A stretch of 64,000 nucleotides of DNA from Streptomyces physcomitrii (GTDB taxonomy: Bacteria; Actinomycetota; Actinomycetes; Streptomycetales; Streptomycetaceae), in assembly GCF_012273655.1 (NCBI RefSeq), contig NZ_JAAWWP010000004.1:1-64000 (forward strand). The letters are read 5' to 3'. The position numbers and the translations under genes are program-made. Positions 1 to 8,811 of the stretch are shown here, in pieces (within the stretch, counting starts at the first letter, position 1; each line of letters begins with the position of its first letter). The notes beneath the pieces were generated by a model, which was not told where the DNA came from, ran no database searches, and saw nothing but the letters and a program-made list of their open reading frames with translations.

Positions 1-441
1 CATAAAAGACTGCCGAGAGTCAGGGGTATCAACATATCTGGCGTTGACTTTTGGCACGCTGTTGAGTTCTCAAGGAACGGACACTTCCTTCGTACTCACC
101 CCGACCATTCAGCCGAGGCTTTCCTCCGGGCGTTTCCCTTCGGTGTTTCCAACCTTACCAGACGCTTTCCGTCCCGATTTCCGGTCCGTATTTCATCCAG
201 TGGCCGTTGGAGAGCCATACCTATTCAGTCGCCTTCCGGCTCCCTTTCGGTGTCCCTCACGTTAGCGGAATTCCCTCCGGACTCATAATCGAGTCCCTTC
301 GGCAGATTTCGGCATGCGAAAGCTGCACCCGGTGAAGGGGATGTGCCTAGTGAGTGGGTTCGCCGCTCCCGGTGGTCGGCTGACTGCCGGACCGGTTCAA
401 GCGGCTCGGAGTACATTACGGGGCCCCGAAGGTCGGGTCAA
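1..441 (-). promoter_or_regulatory. Promoter and leader region of an rRNA operon (16S gene lies beyond the left edge)
   Basis: Read on the minus strand, this stretch has the recognisable Streptomyces pre-16S leader: the block TTGAGAACTCAACAGCGTGC (positions 55-74), then AACGCCAGATATGTTGATAC near the window edge, preceded by purine-rich GGAAA-type repeats (about 85-180). In this genus these blocks sit just upstream of 16S rRNA and take part in antitermination and RNase III processing. The region has no credible protein gene. Streptomyces rrn operons usually have several tandem promoters; one good match is listed separately. The 16S gene itself is not in the window, so the operon is inferred from its leader. 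Confidence 0.85.
413..441 (-). promoter_or_regulatory. HrdB-type promoter driving the rRNA operon
   Basis: On the minus strand a -35 TTGACC (436-441) is followed by exactly 17 bases and a -10 TAATGT (413-418). This is close to the vegetative sigma-HrdB consensus and points towards the rRNA leader. It overlaps the last codons of the DNA glycosylase gene. Confidence 0.7.
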
Positions 442-1079
442 GTTCGGCGTTTACGCGGGGCGTGTGCGCGGTAGGGGCTGACGGTCGGGTCCCCGTCGAT
501 CCAGAACCGCCAGGGGTGCACCCCGCCTTCGCCCGCCACCCCGGTCCGGGGCCCCGTACGTACCAGGTCGGAGGGTGTGGGCGTACCCGCGAGGACGGAC
601 AGCGGCGCCTCGGTGGAGGCGCAGACATCGGCGCCGTCGAGCAGGCGGTCGACATCGAGGGCGGTGGCGAGCCGGGCGGGGCCTTTGGCCAGTTCCTTGT
701 CGTTGCGGGCCGAGAGTCGCCGTCCCCGGGCGGCTTCGGTCCCGCTGAGGATCTCCCCGGCGCGCAGCAGCACCCCGCCGGCCACGCCCTCCTCGCCGCA
801 GACCAGGTTGAGGCAGTGCCACATGCCGTAGGTGAAGTAGACGTACGCGTGTCCGGGCGGGCCGAACATCACCGCGTTCCTGGCGGTCCGGCCGCGGAAG
901 GCGTGGGAGCCGGGGTCGATCTCCCCCGCGTAGGCCTCGACCTCGGTGAGGCGGAGCTCGATCGTGCCCTCCGGTGCGGTGCGGACGAGGGTCCGCCCGA
1001 GCAGGTCGGGGGCGACCTCCAGGACGGGGCGGTCGAAGAAGTCACGGCTGAGGGGCGTACGGTCGGGGGCCACGATCAT
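438..1079 (-). CDS. 3-methyladenine DNA glycosylase (AAG/MPG family)
   Basis: Base-excision repair enzyme that removes alkylated purines such as 3-methyladenine and hypoxanthine, leaving an abasic site. The 213-residue protein fits the family's usual length of about 200. The diagnostic active-site block is clear: EVEAYAG followed by DPGSHAFRG and TARNAVMFG, with the catalytic Glu in EVEAY, then [17 protein letters not shown] chose ATG 1079; a TTG at 1088 would add three residues. The stop codon lies inside the -35 of the outward rRNA promoter, so the gene's 3' end doubles as regulatory DNA. A divergent gap of about 145 bp separates it from the Spo0M-like gene. Confidence 0.93.
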   Translation of the reverse strand: MIVAPDRTPLSRDFFDRPVLEVAPDLLGRTLVRTAPEGTIELRLTEVEAYAGEIDPGSHAFRGRTARNAVMFGPPGHAYVYFTYGMWHCLNLVCGEEGVAGGVLLRAGEILSGTEAARGRRLSARNDKELAKGPARLATALDVDRLLDGADVCASTEAPLSVLAGTPTPSDLVRTGPRTGVAGEGGVHPWRFWIDGDPTVSPYRAHAPRKRRT

Positions 1080-1224
1080 GGCGCCCAAGCCTAACCCCGC
1101 CTCCGCGGCGGCCCTCGGGGCACGGAACCGGGGCCCGGTGGAGCGGAACCGCCCGGGCCCGTATCGCGTTCTAGGGTTTCGAGGATTGAGTCGTCACCAC
1201 AGGCTGGGCCTGGGGAGGAGAAAC

Positions 1225-2007
1225 ATGGGGTTCAAGAAGCTGCTGGCGAGTCTGGGTGCCGGCGGGGCCTCGGTCGAGACGGTGCTGACCGAGGCGAACG
1301 TGGTGCCCGGCGGTGTGGTCCAGGGCGAGGTGCGGATCCAGGGCGGCTCGGTCAGCCAGGAGATCGAGGGGCTGTCGGTCGGCCTGCAGGCGCGGGTCGA
1401 GGTCGAGGGCAACGACCAGGAGTACAAGCAGGACATCGAGTTCACCAAGGTGCGGCTCGGCGGGGCCTTCACGCTGGCCGAGAACGCGGTGCACGCGGTG
1501 CCGTTCGCCCTGGAGATCCCCTGGGAGACGCCGATCACCAGCATCGACGGGCAGCAGCTGCGCGGCATGAACATCGGGGTGAGCACGGAGCTGGAGATCG
1601 CCCGCGCCGTGGACTCCACCGACCTGGACCCGGTGGACGTCCACCCGCTGCCCGCCCAGCAGGCCATCCTGGACGCCTTCATCCAGCTCGGTTTCCGCTT
1701 CAAGAGCGCGGACATGGAGCGCGGGCACATCCGCGGCACCCGGCAGAAGCTGCCCTTCTACCAGGAGATCGAGTTCTTCCCGCCGCAGCAGTACCGCGGG
1801 CTGAACCAGGTCGAGCTGAGCTTCGTCGCCGACGACCGGGAGATGGACGTCGTCCTGGAGATGGACAAGAAGCCGGGTCTGTTCAGCGAGAGCAGCGACA
1901 CCTTCCGCTCCTTCAAGGTGGGGCTGAACGACTACCAGGCGACCGACTGGTCCGCCTATCTGAACCAGTGGCTCTCCGAGGTCGGCAGCCGCCGCAACTG
2001 GCTCTGA
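1225..2007 (+). CDS. Spo0M-like sporulation-control protein (SpoOM family)
   Basis: A 260-residue soluble protein of the SpoOM family, which has an arrestin-like beta-sandwich fold. In Bacillus, Spo0M affects sporulation control by an unclear mechanism; the role in Streptomyces is unknown. The start MGFKKLLASLGAGGASVETV is family-typical, with the middle RVEVEGNDQEY and the late motif EIEFFPPQQY also recognisable. ATG 1225 is chosen because it has GGAGGAG at 1214-1220. The upstream in-frame extension overlaps the divergent glycosylase and looks like a shadow. A strong hairpin follows the stop, so the gene is probably monocistronic. Confidence 0.9.
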   Translation: MGFKKLLASLGAGGASVETVLTEANVVPGGVVQGEVRIQGGSVSQEIEGLSVGLQARVEVEGNDQEYKQDIEFTKVRLGGAFTLAENAVHAVPFALEIPWETPITSIDGQQLRGMNIGVSTELEIARAVDSTDLDPVDVHPLPAQQAILDAFIQLGFRFKSADMERGHIRGTRQKLPFYQEIEFFPPQQYRGLNQVELSFVADDREMDVVLEMDKKPGLFSESSDTFRSFKVGLNDYQATDWSAYLNQWLSEVGSRRNWL

Positions 2008-2035
2008 CCTCACCGCGGTCCACCGCCTGAGCCCC

Positions 2036-2071
2036 GGCCCACGGCACGCAGCGAGTCCTGTGCCGTGGGCC
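2036..2071 (+). terminator. Hairpin terminator after the Spo0M-like gene
   Basis: A perfect 12-bp inverted repeat, GGCCCACGGCAC and its complement, encloses a 12-base loop 29 bases after the stop codon. There is no T-run, as is usual for Streptomyces terminators. Confidence 0.7.
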
Positions 2072-2191
2072 GAGCGCTGTCCGGACTCCCGTACGACCGG
2101 CTCCCGTACGACCGCCTGCCGCGGGCACGGCGGGCGCGCGACCCTCTAGGCTCGGCCCGCAGAGTGTTTGCCGATCAGTGAGGTGCGAGAA

Positions 2192-2731
2192 GTGACCGAG
2201 CTCAACAGGCCGCCCCTTCCCCATGACTTCCACCCCGAGGTGCCCGCGTTCACCGTGGTGAGCGACGATCTGGCACCGGGTGGCACGCTCAAGGACGATC
2301 AGGTCTACGCGGCCGGGAACACCTCGCCGCATCTGCGCTGGGAGGGGTTCCCGGCGGAGACCAGGAGCTTCGCGGTGACCTGCTTCGACCCGGACGCGCC
2401 GACCGGCAGCGGCTTCTGGCACTGGACCGTCTTCGACATCCCGGTCTCGGTGACGGAGCTGCCGGTGGGCGCGGGCACCGGCTCCTTCGCGGGCCTGCCC
2501 GAGGGCGCCGTACAGGTGCGCAACGACTACGGCACCCACGACTTCGGGGGTGCCGCCCCGCCCGCGGGCGACCCGGCGCACCGCTATGTCTTCACCGTGT
2601 ACGCGGTGGACCAGGAGAAGCTGGGTCCCGACGCCACGGGCTCGCCCGCCTTCGTCGGCTTCAACCTCCGCTTCCACACCCTCGCCCGGGCGCAGCTGCT
2701 CGGCGCGTACGCGGCGCCCGCCGGCGGCTGA
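2192..2731 (+). CDS. YbhB/YbcL family Raf-kinase-inhibitor-like protein (PEBP fold)
   Basis: A 179-residue cytosolic protein of the phosphatidylethanolamine-binding-protein fold. Bacterial YbhB/YbcL proteins have a small anion-binding pocket, but their role is not established. Visible family motifs are [25 protein letters not shown] (the DPDAP ligand-binding loop), a GxNDYG-like segment at [12 protein letters not shown], and [11 protein letters not shown] prefer the GTG at 2192 ([10 protein letters not shown]), which has GAGG about 8 bases upstream, over the TTG at 2168. The gene stands alone between a terminator and an HNH gene. Confidence 0.9.
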   Translation: MTELNRPPLPHDFHPEVPAFTVVSDDLAPGGTLKDDQVYAAGNTSPHLRWEGFPAETRSFAVTCFDPDAPTGSGFWHWTVFDIPVSVTELPVGAGTGSFAGLPEGAVQVRNDYGTHDFGGAAPPAGDPAHRYVFTVYAVDQEKLGPDATGSPAFVGFNLRFHTLARAQLLGAYAAPAGG

Positions 2732-2922
2732 GCCGTCATCGCACCGTTGCCCGTCCCCAGTCTTGAATCCGACCGGGGGCGGGCATTCTTCTGGCACCGG
2801 GACCGCCGCGCTGCCCGGAGGCCCGGATATTGCGTTGTCCATCCCGGCGTCCCCGGCCAGAGTTGATCCCGGCCCGCTCACCGATCGGGGGGACGGGCCT
2901 GTGCACACGGGAGGTGGGCGGG

Positions 2923-3429
2923 ATGCGTGACACGCTGGTGCTGAATGCGAGCTTCGAGCCGTTGTCGACGGTGACGTTGAACCGGGCCGTCGTTCTGGTG
3001 CTCCAGGACAAGGCCGTGGTGGAGCAGGCCCACCCCGCCCTCCGTATGCGCGGCGCGGCCGTCGATCTGCCGGTGCCGCGGGTGATCCGGCTGTGCCGGT
3101 ACGTACGGGTGCCCTTCCGAAGACAGGCTCCGTGGTCGCGGCGGGGTGTGCTGGTGCGTGACCGGCACCGGTGCGCGTACTGCGGGCGGCGGGCGACCAC
3201 CGTCGACCACGTGGTGCCGCGTTCGCTGGGCGGCGCGGACGCCTGGCTGAACACGGTGGCCTCCTGCGCGGAGGACAACCACCGCAAGGCGAACCGGACT
3301 CCGGAGCAGGCGGGCATGCCGCTGCTGCGCCAGCCCTTCGAGCCGACTCCGGCGGACGCCATGCTGCTGACGCTGGCGCAGGACGACCTGGAGTCGCTGC
3401 CGGGCTGGCTGTCCAAGTCGGCGGCCTGA
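2923..3429 (+). CDS. HNH endonuclease family protein
   Basis: A 168-residue protein with a C-terminal HNH module: CAYCGRR, then VDHVVPRSLGG (the His of the first strand) and NTVASCAEDNHRKANRTPEQ. The CxxC and following Cys probably bind structural zinc. The N-terminal part, starting MRDTLVLNASFEPLSTV, is common to a widespread actinobacterial family whose biological target is not known; it is usually a lone chromosomal gene rather than a restriction partner. ATG 2923 has GGAGGTGG just upstream at 2910-2917. A strong hairpin follows. Confidence 0.9.
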   Translation: MRDTLVLNASFEPLSTVTLNRAVVLVLQDKAVVEQAHPALRMRGAAVDLPVPRVIRLCRYVRVPFRRQAPWSRRGVLVRDRHRCAYCGRRATTVDHVVPRSLGGADAWLNTVASCAEDNHRKANRTPEQAGMPLLRQPFEPTPADAMLLTLAQDDLESLPGWLSKSAA

Positions 3430-3460
3430 GGGGCCTGTCGGGCACCGGAGAGTGCGGATA

Positions 3461-3501
3461 CGGGAAGGCGCCCGTCCCCTGAGGGGGCGGGCGCCTTCCC
3501 G
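3461..3501. terminator. Bidirectional hairpin terminator between convergent genes
   Basis: A long GC-rich inverted repeat, CGGGAAGGCGCCCG with its complement and one mismatch near the tip, lies between the ends of the HNH gene (+) and the SPFH gene (-) and could serve both. Confidence 0.8.
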
Positions 3502-3548
3502 TGTACGCGGTCGCGGGCCTCGGTGGAGAGCTCCGGATCGGCCGTGCC

Positions 3549-4499
3549 TCAGTCGATCGACGGCTTCTCCATGCGGTCCGAGCCGCTCGGGGACGGGGAC
3601 GGGACGCTGGGCGAACCGCCGCCCATGGGGCCGAAGTTGCCGATGGCGCCGGAGAGGCCCTTGAGGGCGTCGCCGATCTCGCTGGGCACGATCCAGAGCT
3701 TGTTGGCGTCGCCCTCGGCGATCTTCGGGAGCATCTGGAGGTACTGGTAGGAGAGCAGCTTCTGGTCCGGGTCACCGGCGTGGATGGACTCGAAGACCGT
3801 ACGGATGGCCTGGGCCTCGCCCTCCGCGCGCAGGGCGGCGGCCTTGGCCTCACCCTCGGCGCGCAGGATGGCCGACTGCTTCTCACCCTCGGCGCGCAGG
3901 ATCTCGGACTGCCGGACACCTTCGGCCTGGAGGATCGCGGCGCGCTTGTCGCGGTCGGCGCGCATCTGCTTCTCCATCGAGTCCTGGATGGAGGTGGGCG
4001 GCTCGATCGCCTTCAGCTCGACGCGGTTGACGCGGATGCCCCACTTGCCGGTGGCCTCGTCGAGGACGCCGCGCAGGGCCGCGTTGATCTCCTCACGGGA
4101 GGTCAGGGTGCGCTCCAGGTCCATGCCGCCGATGATGTTCCGCAGCGTGGTGACGGTGAGCTGCTCGATGGCCTGGATGTAGCTGGCGACCTCGTAGGTC
4201 GCGGCGCGGGCGTCGGTGACCTGGTAGTAGATGACCGTGTCGATGTTGACGACCAGGTTGTCCTGGGTGATCACCGGCTGGGGCGGGAAGGGGACGACCT
4301 GTTCTCGCAGGTCGATCCGGTTGCGGATCGAGTCGATGAACGGGACGACGATGTTGAGTCCCGCGTTGAGGGTGCGGGTGTAGCGCCCGAAGCGTTCGAC
4401 GATCGCGGCGCTGGCCTGCGGGATGACCTGGATCGTCTTGATCAGGGCGATGAAGACCAGCACCACCAGAATGATCAGGACGATGATGATCGGTTCCAT
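3549..4499 (-). CDS. SPFH/band 7 (stomatin/prohibitin-like) membrane protein
   Basis: A 316-residue stomatin-type scaffold protein thought to organise membrane microdomains. One N-terminal transmembrane segment (about 3-25) is followed by the band 7 domain, with IVERFGRYTRTLNAGLN and VPFIDSIRNRIDLREQ visible. Then comes a charged coiled coil with repeats of the type LRAEGEKQSAI/LRAEGEAKAA at about 200-250. The C-terminus is Pro/Ser/Gly-rich. The NfeD-like gene lies upstream on the same strand, the standard partner of this family; the 137-base gap argues against tight coupling. The gap contains the palindrome GTCCGTACGGAC. Confidence 0.93.
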   Translation of the reverse strand: MEPIIIVLIILVVLVFIALIKTIQVIPQASAAIVERFGRYTRTLNAGLNIVVPFIDSIRNRIDLREQVVPFPPQPVITQDNLVVNIDTVIYYQVTDARAATYEVASYIQAIEQLTVTTLRNIIGGMDLERTLTSREEINAALRGVLDEATGKWGIRVNRVELKAIEPPTSIQDSMEKQMRADRDKRAAILQAEGVRQSEILRAEGEKQSAILRAEGEAKAAALRAEGEAQAIRTVFESIHAGDPDQKLLSYQYLQMLPKIAEGDANKLWIVPSEIGDALKGLSGAIGNFGPMGGGSPSVPSPSPSGSDRMEKPSID

Positions 4500-4636
4500 C
4501 GTGGATGCCCGTACCCTTCGTGCCTAGAGGTTCGCGGAAGACCGTCCGTACGGACCGTGCGGACCGTACCGAAGATCTTGCTGGTCGAGTCTGTCAGAGA
4601 GCAACTCGGCTTGCCCGGTGTTCCGTTCACGTCCCG

Positions 4637-5065
4637 TCACATGACGATGGCGGTCGCGCCCTCGATGTCCACGACGTCGACTTCCTCACCGGCCTCGTAA
4701 GTCTGCCCCGAATCGAGCGAGCGGGCGGACCAGACCTCGCCGGACAGCTTGATCCGGCCACCGTGGCGGTCGACGCGCTCCAGGACGATGGCCTGTTTTC
4801 CCTTCAACGCCTCGACGCCGCTGGTGTGTTCGGGCTGCCGTCGGCGGCTGCGCGCGGCCAGCGGTCTGACCAGCGCGATCAGCGCCACCGAGACGACCAC
4901 GAAGACCAGGACCTGCGCCACGGCTCCGCCGCCGGCCCCGGCCGTGATCGCGGCGGCCACGGCGCCGACGGAGAACATCCCGAACTCCGGCATCGCGGTG
5001 ATCACCAGCGGGATACCGAGCGCCGCCGCACCTATGAGCCACCACACCCACGCGTCTATGTCCAC
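4637..5065 (-). CDS. NfeD-like membrane protein, partner of the SPFH protein
   Basis: A 142-residue NfeD C-terminal type protein with two hydrophobic segments (about 8-30 and 34-62), then a basic stretch (RSRRRQPEH) and a small OB-fold beta-barrel ending with GEEVDVVDIEGATAIVM. Short NfeD proteins pair with stomatins in bacteria and archaea and are thought to bind them in membrane microdomains. I start at GTG 5065 (VDIDAWVWW); no strong ribosome site is visible, so the start is uncertain. The frame stays open far upstream into the ABC gene, but that extension is arginine/proline-rich and non-genic. Confidence 0.88.
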   Translation of the reverse strand: MDIDAWVWWLIGAAALGIPLVITAMPEFGMFSVGAVAAAITAGAGGGAVAQVLVFVVVSVALIALVRPLAARSRRRQPEHTSGVEALKGKQAIVLERVDRHGGRIKLSGEVWSARSLDSGQTYEAGEEVDVVDIEGATAIVM

Positions 5066-5145
5066 CGGTTCATGGTAGGTCGACCGGTTGCTCCCGCGAC
5101 AGGGTGCGATCAACTTCCGTATACGGCGGTGGACTTGGCGGAGCC

Positions 5146-5937
5146 TCAGCTCATCGGCAGGCCGCGGGCGGTCCAGCGGTCGCCGGACTGCTCGACGAGG
5201 AGCGGCAGTCCGAAGCACAACGACAGGTTGCGCGAGGTGAGTTCGAGTTCCAGGGGGCCCGCGGCCAGCACCTTGCCCTGACGGATCATCAGGACGTGGG
5301 TGAAGCCGGGGGCGATCTCCTCGACATGGTGGGTCACCATGATCATGGAGGGGGCGAGCGGGTCGCGGGCGAGGCGGCCGAGGCGGCGTACGAGGTCCTC
5401 GCGGCCGCCGAGGTCGAGTCCGGCGGCGGGCTCGTCGAGCAGCAGCAGCTCGGGGTCGGTCATCAGGGCGCGGGCGATCAGGGTGCGCTTGCGCTCGCCC
5501 TCGGAGAGGGTGCCGAAGCGGCGGTCGAGGTACTCGCTCATGCCGAGCCGGTCGAGGAAGGCGCGGGCGCGCTGCTCGTCGACGTCCTCGTAGGACTCCT
5601 GCCAGCTCGCGGTCATGCCGTAGGCGGCGGTGAGGACGGTCTGCAGCACGGTCTGGCGCTTGGGCAGCTTCTCGGCGAGGGCGATGCCCGCCATGCCGAT
5701 GCGCGGGCGCAGCTCGAAGACGTCGACCTTGCCGAGCCGGTCGCCGAGGATGCTCACGCCGCCGCTGCTCGGGAAGAGGTAGCTGGAGGCGATGTTGAGG
5801 AGGGTGGTCTTGCCCGCGCCGTTGGGTCCGAGGATGATCCAGCGCTCGCCCTCCTTGACCGACCAGGAGACCTGGTCCACCAGAGCACGGCCCTCGCGGA
5901 CCACGGAAACGTCCTCCAGCTCCAGTACATCGCTCAT
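5146..5937 (-). CDS. ABC transporter ATP-binding protein
   Basis: A 263-residue single ABC ATPase. Walker A is GPNGAGKTT, the signature is LSEGERKRT (LSEGE rather than LSGGQ), Walker B is LLLLDEPAAGLD and the switch His is in MVTHHVEEI. It resembles the ModF/YlmA-like ATPases found without an adjacent permease, and none is encoded nearby, so substrate and even transport function are unknown. ATG 5937 is preferred because GGGAG lies about 10 bases upstream; an ATG at 5955 is also in frame. Confidence 0.88.
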   Translation of the reverse strand: MSDVLELEDVSVVREGRALVDQVSWSVKEGERWIILGPNGAGKTTLLNIASSYLFPSSGGVSILGDRLGKVDVFELRPRIGMAGIALAEKLPKRQTVLQTVLTAAYGMTASWQESYEDVDEQRARAFLDRLGMSEYLDRRFGTLSEGERKRTLIARALMTDPELLLLDEPAAGLDLGGREDLVRRLGRLARDPLAPSMIMVTHHVEEIAPGFTHVLMIRQGKVLAAGPLELELTSRNLSLCFGLPLLVEQSGDRWTARGLPMS

Positions 5938-6102
5938 GAGCGCGTTGTCTCCCATTGCAGTCTCGTCCTCGCGTCCGCCTGTGTGCACGCGTTCCCCAGG
6001 GAAAACCTACGCCACCCGCGCCGGGGCCCGGTCCCCGAGGTCGCCCCGGGGTGCGGACGGTGGCGCCTCGGGCGGGCCCGCGGGGCCCGTAGGCTGAGGG
6101 GC

Positions 6103-6891
6103 ATGTTCTTCGAACCACGCTCCGGCCGGCTCGCCGCGTGGGGCAACGCGCTCCTCGCCGGCCTGGTCTCGCCCGACGACGCGGTGGCGGCCGTGGTCGC
6201 CGAGGACGCGGTGCACCGGGTGGCGGGGCTGCCCGGGGAGAGCGGCCAGGTCGGCCTGACGCTGGCGCTCGGGCGGCTGCGGGCACTCGGGGTGCGCGGG
6301 CTGCGGGTGGCGCTGCCCGCGCCGGGGCATCCGCTCGGCCTCAGCGGGCCGCCCGAGTTCAACGCCCGTGCCCTGGAGGCGGAGGAGGCCGTGGTCTGCC
6401 ACGGCACCGCGCTCGGTCTGGTGCCCGATGTGTACGAGGCCGGGCCGGTGGAGGGCCTGTCCACCGAGGTGGTCTGGCACTGCCTGGAGGTCAGGCAGGC
6501 GCCGCCCGCCGATGTGCCCTCCCTCGGCGAGGCCGAACGCGAGCTGGCCCAGGCGCTCAGGGAGGCCACCGAGACCCTGGCGCGGCTGGACGTGGCGGGC
6601 TCGGGGCCGGTGGCCGAGGCGGCCGTCGACGCCTACCGGGCGCGCGCCGAGCGCGGCCGGGAGCTGCTCGCGCCGGGTTATCCGCCGCGTGCGGTACGGG
6701 TGTTGGAGCTGGCCCAGCGGGTGGCGCTGCTGATCGACATGGCCGAGGAGCACGGCCCCGGCGCCGCCGTCAGCGCCTCCGCGATGGACGCGCGGTCGCG
6801 GGCGCTGCGGCCGGTGGAGCGCACGGCGCGCCGGGCCCAGGTCGCGGCGTACAACGCGTATGTGGAGGAGAGCGAGCGCGGCGTCCGCTGA
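6103..6891 (+). CDS. Conserved hypothetical protein, unknown function
   Basis: I recognise this 262-residue protein only as a conserved streptomycete hypothetical. The codon pattern is clearly coding. The N-terminal half is mixed alpha/beta, rich in Ala/Val/Leu (MFFEPRSGRLAAWGNALLAG). The C-terminal half is helical and charged with many Arg/Glu (about 140-262) and could form coiled coil. No signal peptide, membrane span or catalytic motif is evident. ATG 6103 is chosen because it opens the conserved block; the upstream frame crosses the divergent ABC gene and is a shadow. It converges on the response regulator gene. Confidence 0.8.
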   Translation: MFFEPRSGRLAAWGNALLAGLVSPDDAVAAVVAEDAVHRVAGLPGESGQVGLTLALGRLRALGVRGLRVALPAPGHPLGLSGPPEFNARALEAEEAVVCHGTALGLVPDVYEAGPVEGLSTEVVWHCLEVRQAPPADVPSLGEAERELAQALREATETLARLDVAGSGPVAEAAVDAYRARAERGRELLAPGYPPRAVRVLELAQRVALLIDMAEEHGPGAAVSASAMDARSRALRPVERTARRAQVAAYNAYVEESERGVR

Positions 6892-6947
6892 GGTGGGGCG
6901 GGGGTCGTGCGCCCGTGTCCGTTCCGGCGGGGACCGGCCGGGCGGGC

Positions 6948-7670
6948 TCAGCCGGTGACGCCGTGGCGGACCGCCCACAGGGCGGCCTGGGTGCGGTCGG
7001 CGAGGTCCAGTTTCATCAGGATGTTGGAGACGTGCGTCTTGACGGTCTTCTCGGAGAGGACCAGGGCGCGGGCGATCTCCCGGTTGGAGCGGCCGTCCGC
7101 GATCAGCGAGAGCACCTCGCGCTCGCGCTCGGTCAGGGCCCCGGCCCGGCCGCTCGTCCCGCCGCCCGGCTCGTCCTCGGAGAGCAGCGCCCCGGCGACC
7201 TCGGGCTGGAGCAGTACGTGCCCGGCGTGCACGGAGCGGATCGCCCCGGCCAGCGCCTCGGGGTCGACGTCCTTGTAGACGTATCCGGCGGCGCCCGCGC
7301 GCAGGGCGGGGACGACGGTGCGCTGCTCGGTGAAGCTGGTGACGATCAGCACCCGGGCGGGGTTGGCGAGTTCGCGCAGCCGGCGCAGGGCGGCGACGCC
7401 GTCCATGCCGGGCATCTTCACGTCCATCAGGACCACGTCGGGGCGCAGCCGCTCGGTCTGGTCCACCCCCTCCTCGCCGTCCGAGGCCTCCCCCACCACC
7501 TCGATGTCGTCCTGGACCTCCAGGAAGGTGCGCAGGCCCCGGCGTACGACCTGGTGGTCGTCGACGAGGAGCACGCGGATCCGGCGGTCGTCCGGGGTGC
7601 GCCGGGCGGGCTCGCGACGGGGGTCCGGTCCTCGGGCCGGGGGCGGCGTGGTCTCAGTGTGCTCAGCCAC
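6948..7670 (-). CDS. NarL/LuxR-type two-component response regulator
   Basis: A 240-residue regulator. The receiver domain (about 30-145) shows VLLVDDHQVVRRGL, the phosphoacceptor Asp in VVLMDVKMPGMDG and the conserved Lys in GYVYKDVD. The C-terminal LuxR helix-turn-helix is LTEREREVLSLIADGRSN followed by KTVKTHVSNIL. GTG 7670 overlaps the kinase stop (7663-7665) and has GGAGG six bases upstream inside the kinase gene, so the pair is translationally coupled. Target genes cannot be read from the sequence. Confidence 0.95.
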   Translation of the reverse strand: MAEHTETTPPPARGPDPRREPARRTPDDRRIRVLLVDDHQVVRRGLRTFLEVQDDIEVVGEASDGEEGVDQTERLRPDVVLMDVKMPGMDGVAALRRLRELANPARVLIVTSFTEQRTVVPALRAGAAGYVYKDVDPEALAGAIRSVHAGHVLLQPEVAGALLSEDEPGGGTSGRAGALTEREREVLSLIADGRSNREIARALVLSEKTVKTHVSNILMKLDLADRTQAALWAVRHGVTG

Positions 7671-8811
7671 CGGGGACCTCCATGTCGATCGTGGTGCCCT
7701 CGCCGGGCGTGGAGTGGACGGTGAGCCTGCCGCCGACCCCGCGGGCCCGGTCGCGCATGGAGACCAGTCCGAGGTGGCGTCCGGCACGGCGTACGGCCCG
7801 GGGGTCGAAGCCCTTGCCGTCGTCGGTGACCCGCAGGGCGGTGCCCGCGCCGCGGCGTCTGAGGGTGACGTCGACGCGGGTGGCCCCGGAGTGCCGCAGG
7901 GCGTTGTGCAGGGCTTCCTGGGCCACCCGGAGCATGGCCTCCTCCTGGGCGGCGGGCAGCGCGCGGACGCCGGTGCCGTCGAAGGTGACCTCGGCGCTGT
8001 GCGCGCGGTCCAGGACGCGGATCTGGGTGCGCAGGGTGGCGACGAGGCCGTCCTCGTCGAGGGCCGCGGGGCGCAACTCCACGACGGCGGCGCGCAGTTC
8101 GTCGGCGGCCTCGGCGGCGAGCGCGGCCACCTGCTGGAGTTCGCCCTTGGCGCGGGAGGGGTCGCGGTCGACCAGGGCGGCGGCGGCCTGCGCGGTCAGG
8201 CGCAGCGAGAAGAGCTTCTGGCTCACCGCGTCGTGCAGGTCGTGGGCGAGCCGGGAGCGCTCCTCGACGATGGTCAGCTCGCGGCTGCGTTCGTAGAGGC
8301 GGGCGTTGGTCAGGGCGATGGCGGCGTGCTGGGCGAGGATCGCGAGGAGTTCCTCGTCGTCCTCGGTGAAGCCGCAGTCGGCGTCCGGCGCGGGGCCCTT
8401 CTTCTTGTTGGCGAGGAAGAGGGCGCCGATGATCTCCTCGCCGTCCTTGATGGGCAGCCCGAGGAAGTCGCTCATGTCGGGGTGCGCGGCGGGCCAGCCG
8501 CCGAAGCGGGGGTCCTTGCGCACATCGTCGAGCCGCTCGCGCCGGGCGTCCCTGAGCATCGCCGCGAGCACCCCGTGCTGGCGCGGCAGCGGGCCGATGG
8601 CGCGCCACTGCTCGTCGCTGACCCCGTCCACCACGAACTGGGCGAAGCCGCCGTGGTCGTCGGGGACGCCGAGGGCCGCGTACTCGGCGTCGAGCAGCTC
8701 CCTGGCCGAGGCCGTGATCGTCTTGAGGACGTCGCGGACCTCCAGGTGGCGGCTCATGGCGAGCAGCGCGGAGCTGACCGCGGACAGGCCCGAGCGGGGG
8801 GCGTTGCTCAT
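7663..8811 (-). CDS. GAF-domain sensor histidine kinase (HisKA_3 type)
   Basis: A 382-residue cytosolic sensor kinase without membrane spans. An N-terminal GAF domain (about 20-165) precedes the dimerisation/phosphoacceptor helix with the His in ERSRLAHDLHDAVSQ, then a HATPase domain with an N-box around AQEALHNALRHSG and G-boxes DDGKGFD and GLVSMRDRARGVGG. DevS/DosT-like kinases share this arrangement, but the GAF ligand here is unknown; no obvious haem-binding His is claimed. It is the first gene of a two-gene operon with the LuxR regulator, with GGTGAGG before ATG 8811. Confidence 0.94.
   Translation of the reverse strand: MSNAPRSGLSAVSSALLAMSRHLEVRDVLKTITASARELLDAEYAALGVPDDHGGFAQFVVDGVSDEQWRAIGPLPRQHGVLAAMLRDARRERLDDVRKDPRFGGWPAAHPDMSDFLGLPIKDGEEIIGALFLANKKKGPAPDADCGFTEDDEELLAILAQHAAIALTNARLYERSRELTIVEERSRLAHDLHDAVSQKLFSLRLTAQAAAALVDRDPSRAKGELQQVAALAAEAADELRAAVVELRPAALDEDGLVATLRTQIRVLDRAHSAEVTFDGTGVRALPAAQEEAMLRVAQEALHNALRHSGATRVDVTLRRRGAGTALRVTDDGKGFDPRAVRRAGRHLGLVSMRDRARGVGGRLTVHSTPGEGTTIDMEVPGG

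Noticed and set aside
44..265. Small plus-strand protein at the left edge
   Set aside because: It lies over the conserved rRNA leader read on the other strand; composition is not coding-like.
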